NCBI RefSeq assembly: GCF_009753715.1
Contig: NZ_WQMS01000001.1
Coordinates: forward strand, 62,001-126,000
Direction of reading: 5' to 3'
Origin: Sphingomonas horti
GTDB lineage: Bacteria > Pseudomonadota > Alphaproteobacteria > Sphingomonadales > Sphingomonadaceae
Length of the DNA stretch: 64,000 bases
The translations under genes were made by a program, and so were the position numbers. This document shows positions 43,617-51,051 of this stretch, piece after piece; within the stretch, counting starts at the first letter, position 1; the number at the start of each line of letters is the position of its first letter. Below the pieces are notes generated by a model. The model made no database searches, had not been told where the DNA came from, and worked only from the letters and a program-made list of their open reading frames with translations.

Positions 43617-44762
43617 ATGACGGCGGGGGCAGACGGCACGCGATCGAGCTGGTTCCAGCGCTTCCTGCTGCCGGGCTTCGCGTTCAAGGCGGTGGTGATC
43701 GGCGGCGGCTATGCGACCGGACGCGAGCTCGCCGAATTCTTCCTGCCGAGCGGCCCCTGGGGCGGCCTTGCCGGCATGCTGCTCGCGATGCTGGCCTGGA
43801 GCCTGATCTGCGCCCTCACCTTCGCGTTCGCGCACGCCGCTCGCGCCTATGACTACCGGACCTTTTTCGAGCGGCTGCTCGGCCCCGCCTGGGTGGTGTT
43901 CGAGATCGCCTATGTGCTGTTCGTGATCCTGATCCTGTCGGTGTTCGGCGCAGCGGCGGGCGCGATCGGCACGGCGACTTTGGGCCTCCCCACGCTTGCC
44001 GGAACGCTCGCGCTGGCGGCCGCGATCGCGCTGTTCGTGACGTTCGGTAATGCCTCGGTCGAGCGGCTATTCAAATACGTCTCGTTCCTGCTCTACGGCG
44101 TCTACGTGCTGTTCGTGCTGCTGTCGCTCGGCAGCTTCGGCGACCGGATCGGCGAACGCTTCGCGGCCGGCGGCCCGAGCCACGGCTGGGCGCTCGGCGG
44201 CCTCACCTATGCCAGCTACAATGTCGTCGGCGCGGTCGTAATCCTGCCGGTGATGCGCCACATGACGGGGCGCCGCGACGCGGTGATAGCTGGGCTGGTC
44301 GCAGGGCCGCTCGCGATGCTCCCCGCCCTGCTGTTCTTCACCTGCATGATCGCCTTCTACCCCGGCATCGCGCGCGAGACCCTGCCGTCGGACTTCATCC
44401 TGCAGCAACTCCACATCCCTGCGTTCCACCTGCTGTTCCAGGCGATGATCTTCGCGGCGCTGCTGGAAAGCGGATCCGGCGCCGTGCACGCGATCAACGA
44501 GCGGATCGCGGCCGTCTGGCGCAGGCGGCGCGGCGTCGAGCTACCCTACCGCGCCCGCGCAGCATTCGCGGCGGCGCTGCTGATCGGCTGCATCTTCGTC
44601 GCCGACCGGTTCGGCCTCGTGGCGCTGATCGGCAGCGGCTACCGGCTGCTCGCCTACACGATTCTCGCCGTCTACGTGGTGCCGCTGCTGACGATCGGCG
44701 CGGCGAAGCTGCTGAACCCGACGGCCTTCATCCATCGACCGGCAACACCCGGAGGAGCCTGA
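43617..44762 (+). CDS. YkvI-like membrane permease
   Basis: 381 residues with 10-11 hydrophobic helices and a glycine-rich first helix (AFKAVVIGGGYATGRELAEF) similar to APC-superfamily carriers such as YkvI. The substrate is unknown; an amino acid or acetylated amino acid would fit the cluster. It starts 4 bases after the DUF1611 stop and ends 1 base before the next ATG, so it is firmly part of the operon. Confidence 0.8.
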   Translation: MTAGADGTRSSWFQRFLLPGFAFKAVVIGGGYATGRELAEFFLPSGPWGGLAGMLLAMLAWSLICALTFAFAHAARAYDYRTFFERLLGPAWVVFEIAYVLFVILILSVFGAAAGAIGTATLGLPTLAGTLALAAAIALFVTFGNASVERLFKYVSFLLYGVYVLFVLLSLGSFGDRIGERFAAGGPSHGWALGGLTYASYNVVGAVVILPVMRHMTGRRDAVIAGLVAGPLAMLPALLFFTCMIAFYPGIARETLPSDFILQQLHIPAFHLLFQAMIFAALLESGSGAVHAINERIAAVWRRRRGVELPYRARAAFAAALLIGCIFVADRFGLVALIGSGYRLLAYTILAVYVVPLLTIGAAKLLNPTAFIHRPATPGGA

Positions 44763-44763
44763 C

Positions 44764-46347
44764 ATGCCTTCGATCATGCGCACCGCCCTTGCCACCGCCC
44801 TGCTCGCCTCGTCTTCGCTGACGCTGGCGGCGCCGCCGGCCAATTTCGACCGACGCGTCGAGGCGCTGCGCAAGGAGATCGGCGTGCCCGGCATGGCGAT
44901 CGCGATCGTCGAGGACGGCAAGGTCACGCTCGCCAGGGGCTATGGCTTGAAGAAGCTCGGCGCGGCCGACCCTGTCGACGCCGACACCATCTTCCCGAAC
45001 GGATCGACGGGCAAGGCCTTCACCGTCGCCGCGCTCGGCATCCTGGTCGACCAGGGCAGGATCGGCTGGGACGACAAGGTGATCGAGCACATGCCCTGGT
45101 TCGCGATGTACGATCCCTGGGTCACGCGCGAGATGACGATCCGCGACCTGCTCGTCCACCGCAGCGGCCTCGGGCTGGGCCAGGGCGATCTGCTGATGGT
45201 CCCGCGCACCAACCTGACGCGCAAGGAAAGCGTCCGCCGGCTGCGCTACCTGAAGCCGGCGACCAGCTTCCGCAGCGCCTATGCCTATGACAATGTCCTG
45301 TACATGGCCGCGGGCCAGCTGATCGAGGAAGTCAGCGGCCAGAGCTGGGAAGTGTTCGTCCGCGATCACGTCCTGCGCGCGGCCGGCATGGCGCATTCGA
45401 CCAGCGACAGCGAATCCCGGTTCGCGAGCGCCGACCGCGCCTTCCCGCACGCGCGGCTGAACGGCCCATTCCGCGGCCTTGGCGACCAGGTGACGCTGAA
45501 CGAGCGCGACGAGCTCGGCCGCAATGCCGCGCCGGCCGGCGGGCTCGCGGTAAGCGCCGACGACATGGCGCGATGGATGGAGATTCAGCTGGCACACGGC
45601 AAGCTGCCCGAAGGCGGGCGGCTGTTCAGCGATGCCGTCTCCGCCGAGATGTGGAAGCCGGTGGTGCTGATGCCCAATCCGACGCTGCCGCCCCCGCTCA
45701 CGCCTGCGACGCCCATGTTCAACACCTATGCGCTCGGCTGGGACGTACAGGATTACAAGGGCGCGAAGATCGTGTCGCACACCGGGGCGGTGTTCGGCTT
45801 CCAGTCGGCCGTGGTGCTGATCCCGGAACGAAATGTCGGCTTCACGATCCTGATCAACTCCGAAGACGGCGAGATCATCCGGGGTCTGATGAACGAGCTG
45901 CTCGACCATTATCTGGAGCGGCCGACCCAGGATTGGCCCGCCGCCTGGCGCGCGTTCAAGAAGGACCGGCAGGCGCAGGCGGTCGCCGCGCTGAAGGCGA
46001 CAACGGCCGCGCCCGCCAGGGTTGGCCCGTCGCTGCCGATCGCGCGCTACGCCGGCGACTATGTCGATCCCTGGTACGGCCCGATCTCGATCCGCAACGA
46101 TGGCGGCAAGCTCAGGATCGATTTCAAGCAGACGCCGCGGATGACCGGCACGCTCGAACATTGGCAATATGACAGCTTCCGCACCGTGTGGGACGACAAG
46201 GCGATCGAGCCCGCCTACGTGACCTTCAGCCTTGATGCCGACGGCAAGATCGAGCGGATCACGATGAAGGCGGTGTCGCCGCTGGTCGACTTCAGCTGGG
46301 ACTATCAAGACCTGCTGTTCATACCGGCCACAGCGCGCACGAACTGA
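44764..46347 (+). CDS. Secreted beta-lactamase-fold serine hydrolase with C-terminal DUF3471-like domain
   Basis: 527 residues. Signal peptide about 1-22, catalytic S81-x-x-K84 (PNGSTGKAFT), Y175-D-N177 and a late HTGAVFGFQS motif. A C-terminal beta domain (about 425-520, IARYAGDYVDPWYGPISIRN) resembles DUF3471. Size and domain plan recall MlrB of microcystin-degrading sphingomonads and other D-aminopeptidase-type hydrolases, but general esterase/peptidase roles are possible. Unlike the first hydrolase of the cluster it has no membrane helices, so it should be free in the periplasm or outer-membrane associated. Confidence 0.88.
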   Translation: MPSIMRTALATALLASSSLTLAAPPANFDRRVEALRKEIGVPGMAIAIVEDGKVTLARGYGLKKLGAADPVDADTIFPNGSTGKAFTVAALGILVDQGRIGWDDKVIEHMPWFAMYDPWVTREMTIRDLLVHRSGLGLGQGDLLMVPRTNLTRKESVRRLRYLKPATSFRSAYAYDNVLYMAAGQLIEEVSGQSWEVFVRDHVLRAAGMAHSTSDSESRFASADRAFPHARLNGPFRGLGDQVTLNERDELGRNAAPAGGLAVSADDMARWMEIQLAHGKLPEGGRLFSDAVSAEMWKPVVLMPNPTLPPPLTPATPMFNTYALGWDVQDYKGAKIVSHTGAVFGFQSAVVLIPERNVGFTILINSEDGEIIRGLMNELLDHYLERPTQDWPAAWRAFKKDRQAQAVAALKATTAAPARVGPSLPIARYAGDYVDPWYGPISIRNDGGKLRIDFKQTPRMTGTLEHWQYDSFRTVWDDKAIEPAYVTFSLDADGKIERITMKAVSPLVDFSWDYQDLLFIPATARTN

Positions 46348-46480
46348 CAGACTTGTCCTGAACGGGATTGCATTTTTCCGTATAGCATGTTTCTATTCAG
46401 AAAATGACTGTCGCGCTCGCGCCGGGATCGGCGCGACGAGCATGCGCAGACGGCACTCAGGGGTACGGAGGGGAGATTCG

Positions 46481-48727
46481 ATGAACATGGTTCGCATCCT
46501 TTGCAGCGGCACCGCGATGGCGGCGGCGCTGATGGCGGCGCCCGCAACCGCCCAGACCGCGGCTTCGGCCGGCGCGCAGTCCGCCGCGGCGGCCAATTCG
46601 GAAGACATTATCGTCACTGCCCAGAAGCGCGAGCAGCTGCTGATCGACGTGCCGCAATCGATCTCCGTGGTCAGCGGGGCGGCGCTGGAGCAGCAGCACG
46701 CCAACAATTTCAGCGACTATCTGAAGCTCGTGCCCGGGCTCCAGCTCAGCCAAGCCACGCCGGGCCAGGGCCGGCTGCTGCTGCGCGGCATCAACACCGG
46801 CGGCGTCGCCTCGACCGTCTCCGTCTATGTCGACGAAACGCCGTTCGGGTCGAGCAGCGGTCTCGTCAACGGCGCCATCCTGGCGGGCGACTTCGACACG
46901 TTCGACGTCGCCCGAGTCGAGGTTCTGCGCGGTCCGCAGGGCACGCTGTACGGCGCGAGCTCGCTGGGCGGCGTGCTCAAATTCGTGACCAACGCGCCGC
47001 AGATGGACAGGCTGGAGGTGCGTGGTCGCGCAACCGTGGAAGCGGTGGACGGCGGCGACACGTCCTATGCCGGCAACGCCGTGGTCAACATCCCGCTGGG
47101 CAGCACGCTCGCCTTTCGCGCATCGGGCACGTACCGCAAGGATGGAGGGTTCATCGATTCCATCGGCACCGCCGGCTCCGATGTCGAGAAAAACATCAAC
47201 GATTCGCGCGTCTATGGCGGGCGTGCATCGCTGTTGTTCGCGCCGAGCGATGCGCTGTCCGTCCGGCTGACGGCGATCTTGCAGAATATCGAAGCCGACG
47301 CGCCGAGCACGGTCGAGGCCGACGCGTTTTCGCTGAAACCCCTTTACGGGCGCCTGTCGCAGTCGCAGTTCGTCCCGCAATTCACCGATATCCGCTACCG
47401 AATCTACAACGGCACCGCGGAAATAGACCTCGGCTTCGCGAGCCTGACCTCGTCGACCAGCTATTCGACGCAGGACGAAACTCTCCGCTCGGACGTCACG
47501 ACCAATCTGAGCGGCCTGGTCGCGGCGGTCTTCGGGACGCCGAACGAGCTTTTCCTCGCGCAGCAGACCAATGACGAGAAGTTCACGCAGGAACTCCGGC
47601 TCTCGAACCAGTCGCCATTGTTCGACTGGCTGGTCGGCGGCTACTACACCCATGAAAAGGGTGAGATCGTGCAGGAATATGTCCCGGTTGTGCCGGGCAG
47701 CTTCACCCGGATCACCACCCTGCCGCTGCTGGCGCAGGTCAGCCTGCATTCAAAGTATGAGGAGATCGCCGGCTTCGCGAACGCCACCCTTCACCTGGGC
47801 GAGCGGTTCGATATCGATTTCGGCGGCCGCTACAGCCACAACCGCCAGCACGCCAACCAGGTCGGCGACGGCGCGCTGGCCGGCGGCCCGACCAACAATG
47901 TCGCTTCGTCCTCCGAGAACGTCTTCACCTACTCGGTCGCGCCGAAGGTGAAGTTCGACGACAATGTCTCTGTCTATGTGCGCGTCGCCAAGGGATTCCG
48001 TCCCGGCGGTCCCAACGTGCTGCCGCCGAACGCGCCTGCCGGTACCCCTGCGACGTACGACTCCGATTCGGTGCTCAGCTACGAAGCCGGGGTGAAAGCG
48101 CAGACGCCGGACAATGCGTTCAGCATCGACTTCGCGCTCTATCACATCGACTGGAAGCACATTCAGCTGTTCGCGGTCGTCAACGATTTCGGCGTGAACA
48201 CGAACGGCGGCAGCGCGAAGAGCGACGGCGCCGAGTTCACGGTGACGGTACGGCCCACGGCGGGCCTCAACCTCGCGATCAACGGCGCCTTCACCAATGC
48301 GCGGCTGACTGCCGACAGCAGTCCGCTGGTCGGCGGCCTGAAGGGAGACCGGCTGCCGTTCACGCCGAAATTCAGCGGCGCCGTCAATGGCGACTATCGC
48401 TGGTCGCTCGGCGGCAGCACCGACGCCTTTGTCGGCGGGTCGGTTCGACTGGTCGGCGACCAGCCCGGCGCGTTCGACGCGACCTTCCGCGCCGCGAACG
48501 GCCGTCAGCGGGAAGTTCCCTCCTACAGCGTCGTCGACCTGCGGGCCGGCGTCGACTTCGGCCGTTTCGCGCTGGAGGCCTATGTGAAGAACCTGGGCAA
48601 CAGCCACGGCATAACCTCCACGTCGGCGGTCAAGGCGAACGGCTTCGACATCTATCCGAACGGCGCGATCGGCACCGGCATTATCCGCCCGCGCACCATC
48701 GGCCTGTCCTTCACGGCCCAATATTGA
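46481..48727 (+). CDS. TonB-dependent outer-membrane receptor
   Basis: 748 residues. Signal peptide (about 1-25, MAAPATAQ), TonB box region DIIVTAQKREQLLIDVPQ, plug domain (VPGLQLSQATPGQGRLLLRG, VEVLRGPQGTLYGASSLGGV) and a 22-strand barrel ending in the aromatic FTAQY. It probably imports the cluster's substrate, most likely a peptide, across the outer membrane. Start: the ATG at 46481 after GGAGGGGAG; an upstream ATG would add 13 residues before the signal peptide. The 133-base gap before it could hold a separate promoter, so it may be expressed apart from the operon. Confidence 0.92.
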   Translation: MNMVRILCSGTAMAAALMAAPATAQTAASAGAQSAAAANSEDIIVTAQKREQLLIDVPQSISVVSGAALEQQHANNFSDYLKLVPGLQLSQATPGQGRLLLRGINTGGVASTVSVYVDETPFGSSSGLVNGAILAGDFDTFDVARVEVLRGPQGTLYGASSLGGVLKFVTNAPQMDRLEVRGRATVEAVDGGDTSYAGNAVVNIPLGSTLAFRASGTYRKDGGFIDSIGTAGSDVEKNINDSRVYGGRASLLFAPSDALSVRLTAILQNIEADAPSTVEADAFSLKPLYGRLSQSQFVPQFTDIRYRIYNGTAEIDLGFASLTSSTSYSTQDETLRSDVTTNLSGLVAAVFGTPNELFLAQQTNDEKFTQELRLSNQSPLFDWLVGGYYTHEKGEIVQEYVPVVPGSFTRITTLPLLAQVSLHSKYEEIAGFANATLHLGERFDIDFGGRYSHNRQHANQVGDGALAGGPTNNVASSSENVFTYSVAPKVKFDDNVSVYVRVAKGFRPGGPNVLPPNAPAGTPATYDSDSVLSYEAGVKAQTPDNAFSIDFALYHIDWKHIQLFAVVNDFGVNTNGGSAKSDGAEFTVTVRPTAGLNLAINGAFTNARLTADSSPLVGGLKGDRLPFTPKFSGAVNGDYRWSLGGSTDAFVGGSVRLVGDQPGAFDATFRAANGRQREVPSYSVVDLRAGVDFGRFALEAYVKNLGNSHGITSTSAVKANGFDIYPNGAIGTGIIRPRTIGLSFTAQY

Positions 48728-48739
48728 CCCGGCGGCGAA

Positions 48740-48767
48740 GGAGAGGCGGCTTCGTGTGCGCCTCTCC
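48740..48767 (+). terminator. Hairpin after the TonB receptor gene
   Basis: GGAGAGGCG - 10 bases - CGCCTCTCC is a perfect 9-bp stem 13 bases after the stop. There is no T run, so termination is likely but not certain. It marks the end of the cluster. Confidence 0.6.
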
Positions 48768-48772
48768 TGCCG

Positions 48773-48806
48773 GATTGCTTCGCCGCCGCCTCCGCGCAAT
48801 GACGGC
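48773..48806. repeat. Dispersed repeat of the ATTGC...GCAATGACG type
   Basis: The segment runs from GATTGCTTCGCCG to CGCGCAATGACGGC, an imperfect inverted repeat of a form often seen between sphingomonad genes. It lies between the receptor hairpin and the amidohydrolase gene. Confidence 0.45.
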
Positions 48807-48832
48807 GCCATAGCAATGCCGCGGAGTTCCGG

Positions 48833-49837
48833 ATGCGTGCCTTTTTCGATCCCCGGCAGCTGCTGCACGGCCCGACCGCCGAGCTGCACAATGGCGGCTT
48901 CGCGCCGTATCAGGAGACGCCGGACCGCGCCGAGTCCATCCTCCACGCGATCGGGCCGACGGAGATGCCGGCGGACCAGGGCGAAGCGCCGATCCTTGCC
49001 GTGCACAGCAGCGAATATGTCGAATTCCTGAAGTCTGCCCATAGGCTGTGGCGCGCGGCCGGGCGCGAAGGCGATCCGATCCCCTACGCCTGGCCGGTGG
49101 TGGGACGCCGACCGCTCCGGCTGGCGCGGATCGACGCGCTGCTCGGCCGCTTCAGCTTCGATGCGACCACGCCGATCGCCGAAGGCACATGGGACGCGGT
49201 CTATTGGAACGCGCAAACCGCGATCGCCGCGGCGGACGCGGTGCTGGGCGGCGAGCGGGCCGCGTTCGCGCTCTGCCGGCCACCGGGGCACCATGCGGGG
49301 GCCGATTATCTCGGCGGCTATTGCCACCTGAACGTCGCCGCGATCGCCGCGCAACGAGCGCGCGATGCTGGCGTCGAGCGCGTCGCGATCCTCGACATCG
49401 ACTATCACCACGGCAACGGCACCCAGGACATTTTCTGGGAGCGCGGCGACGTGTTCTACACCTCCGTTCATGCCGACCCGGCGACCGACTATCCTTTCTT
49501 TTGGGGCCATGCCGACGAGACCGGCGGCGGGCCGGGCGAAGGCGCGACGCTGAACCTGCCTCTGCCCCAGGGCACTGGCCTGTCCGACTTCCGCGCGGCG
49601 CAGATGCAGGCGATCGAGGCGATCCGCTCCTTCAATCCCGGGCTGCTGGTCGTCAGCTTCGGCGCGGACACGTTCGAGGGAGACCCGATCTCCCACTTCA
49701 AGCTCAGCACCGGCGACTATCGAATGCTCGCCGGCGACATCGCGGACGCAGGCCTGCCCACCGTCATCGTCCAGGAAGGCGGCTACGCCACCGCCGCGCT
49801 CGGCACCAACGTGCGCAGTTTCCTGAGCGGCTTTTAG
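48833..49837 (+). CDS. Histone-deacetylase-family amidohydrolase, acetylpolyamine amidohydrolase-like
   Basis: 334 residues, matching bacterial acetylpolyamine amidohydrolases (about 340). The catalytic His pair H153-H154 (CRPPGHHAG), zinc ligands D190 and H192 (ILDIDYHHGNG) and a third Asp in SFGADTFEGDP are present. It removes acetyl groups from acetylated amines, typically polyamines. It follows the D-peptide cluster on the same strand but after a terminator-like hairpin, so membership is doubtful. Its stop overlaps the convergent E2 gene by 4 bases. Confidence 0.88.
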   Translation: MRAFFDPRQLLHGPTAELHNGGFAPYQETPDRAESILHAIGPTEMPADQGEAPILAVHSSEYVEFLKSAHRLWRAAGREGDPIPYAWPVVGRRPLRLARIDALLGRFSFDATTPIAEGTWDAVYWNAQTAIAAADAVLGGERAAFALCRPPGHHAGADYLGGYCHLNVAAIAAQRARDAGVERVAILDIDYHHGNGTQDIFWERGDVFYTSVHADPATDYPFFWGHADETGGGPGEGATLNLPLPQGTGLSDFRAAQMQAIEAIRSFNPGLLVVSFGADTFEGDPISHFKLSTGDYRMLAGDIADAGLPTVIVQEGGYATAALGTNVRSFLSGF

Positions 49838-51051
49838 CCCCCGAAACTCTCGATCGCCTGCACGAAGGCGGTCAGCCAGGCATTGGTCTGGTGGCCGTCG
49901 ACGACGCGGTGGTCGATGGTCAGCGACACGAAGGCCATCGGCCGGATCTGGATGGTATCGACGCCGTCGACCTCGCGCACGACCACCCGCTTTTCCAGCT
50001 TGCCGACGCCCAGAATCGCGGATTGCGGCTGCTGGATGATGATCGGCGTCGCGACCAGCGACCCGGACACGCCGTGGTTCGATATGGTGAAGCTGCCGTC
50101 CTTCATGTCGGCGGCCTTGAGCTGACCCGACCGGGCGCGCGCGGTCAGGTCGTGCAGCCGCGCGGCGATGCCTTGGAGAGACAGCTGCTGCGCGCGATGG
50201 ACGACGGGAACCACCAGCCCCTTGTCGCCCAGCGCCGTGCCGATGCCGATATTCGCGTCCTCGAAAATTTCGAGGTGATCGGCGTGCCATCGGCTGTTGA
50301 TCACCGGCACCGCCCGCATCGCCGCCACGCAAGCCGCGACGATGTAGGCGGTGTAGGTCAGCGAGATGCCGTCGCGCTCATAGGCGGCCTTGTGCCTGGC
50401 TCGGTGCGCGATGATTGCGCTGAAATCCGCCTCAAACACGGCGGTGACGTGCGGCGCGGTGGTCACGCTCGCCAGCATGTTGTCCGCGATCAGCCGCCGC
50501 ATCCGGTCGTGCGGCACGATGCGGCTGCCGGACGACGGCGCGGCGGTGCGGGCGGCGACATGCGCGTCCACATCGGCACGGGTGATGCGGCCGTTTCGGC
50601 CGGTGCCGCGGATTGCGGCGGGATCGAGGCTATGCTGGCAGATCGCGCGGCGCACGGCCGGGGACAGCCGATGCTCGCGAATCTGCTCCGTGCTGATCCC
50701 CCGCTCCGTTGGAGCTGAGCTTGTCGAAGCCCCCCCTTGTTCTTGCGATGCCGAAGAATGAGAAGGGAGGGCTTCGGCAGGCTCAGCCCGGCCGGTTTGA
50801 CGTGTCTCGGCCGAATGACCTAATCGCCCGAGCAGCGCGCCCGGCTCGGCTTCGGCGTCGCTTCCAAGCAGGATTTCGAGCAACACGCCGTCGGCGGGCG
50901 AGGGCACTTCGGTGGTGACCTTGTCGGTCTCCAGCTCGACCAAAGGCTCGTCGCGGCGCACCGTGTCTCCCACCGCCTTCAGCCAGCTGCGCACCACCGC
51001 CTTGGTGCCCTCCAGCTCGGCGGGCATGGTGATGTCGATCTTGCCGCCCAT
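49834..51051 (-). CDS. 2-oxoacid dehydrogenase E2 (dihydrolipoamide acyltransferase)
   Basis: 405 residues. Lipoyl domain with K44 (VELETDKVTTEVP), a peripheral E3-binding domain (LSPAVRRAICQHSLDPAAIR) and the acyltransferase core ending in the catalytic DHRVVDGHQTNAW. It is coupled to the fused E1 by an ATGA overlap. The linker between the lipoyl and E3-binding domains (about residues 86-118) is largely encoded by a dispersed repeat (50709-50790). The acyl group could be branched-chain or arylacetyl; see the aminotransferase in the same operon. No E3 gene is present. Confidence 0.9.
   Translation of the reverse strand: MGGKIDITMPAELEGTKAVVRSWLKAVGDTVRRDEPLVELETDKVTTEVPSPADGVLLEILLGSDAEAEPGALLGRLGHSAETRQTGRAEPAEALPSHSSASQEQGGASTSSAPTERGISTEQIREHRLSPAVRRAICQHSLDPAAIRGTGRNGRITRADVDAHVAARTAAPSSGSRIVPHDRMRRLIADNMLASVTTAPHVTAVFEADFSAIIAHRARHKAAYERDGISLTYTAYIVAACVAAMRAVPVINSRWHADHLEIFEDANIGIGTALGDKGLVVPVVHRAQQLSLQGIAARLHDLTARARSGQLKAADMKDGSFTISNHGVSGSLVATPIIIQQPQSAILGVGKLEKRVVVREVDGVDTIQIRPMAFVSLTIDHRVVDGHQTNAWLTAFVQAIESFGG
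50709..50790. repeat. Dispersed inverted repeat inside the E2 linker coding region
   Basis: CTGAGCTTGTCGAAGCCCCC and GGAGGGCTTCGGCAGGCTCAG form an imperfect inverted pair around about 30 bases. The CTGAGC-TTGTCGAAG unit is a well-known dispersed repeat form in sphingomonads. Here it is translated in frame. Confidence 0.7.

Noticed and set aside
34387-48727. Lasso-peptide or other RiPP uptake locus (TonB receptor plus peptidases)
   Set aside because: No precursor peptide, cyclase or isopeptidase of the prolyl-oligopeptidase type is seen. The enzymes point to peptide catabolism.
48833-49837. Amidohydrolase as the missing N-acetylglutamate deacetylase of the D-Glu route
   Set aside because: The family acts on acetylated amines rather than N-acetyl amino acids, and the gene follows a terminator-like hairpin. 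Possible but not supported.
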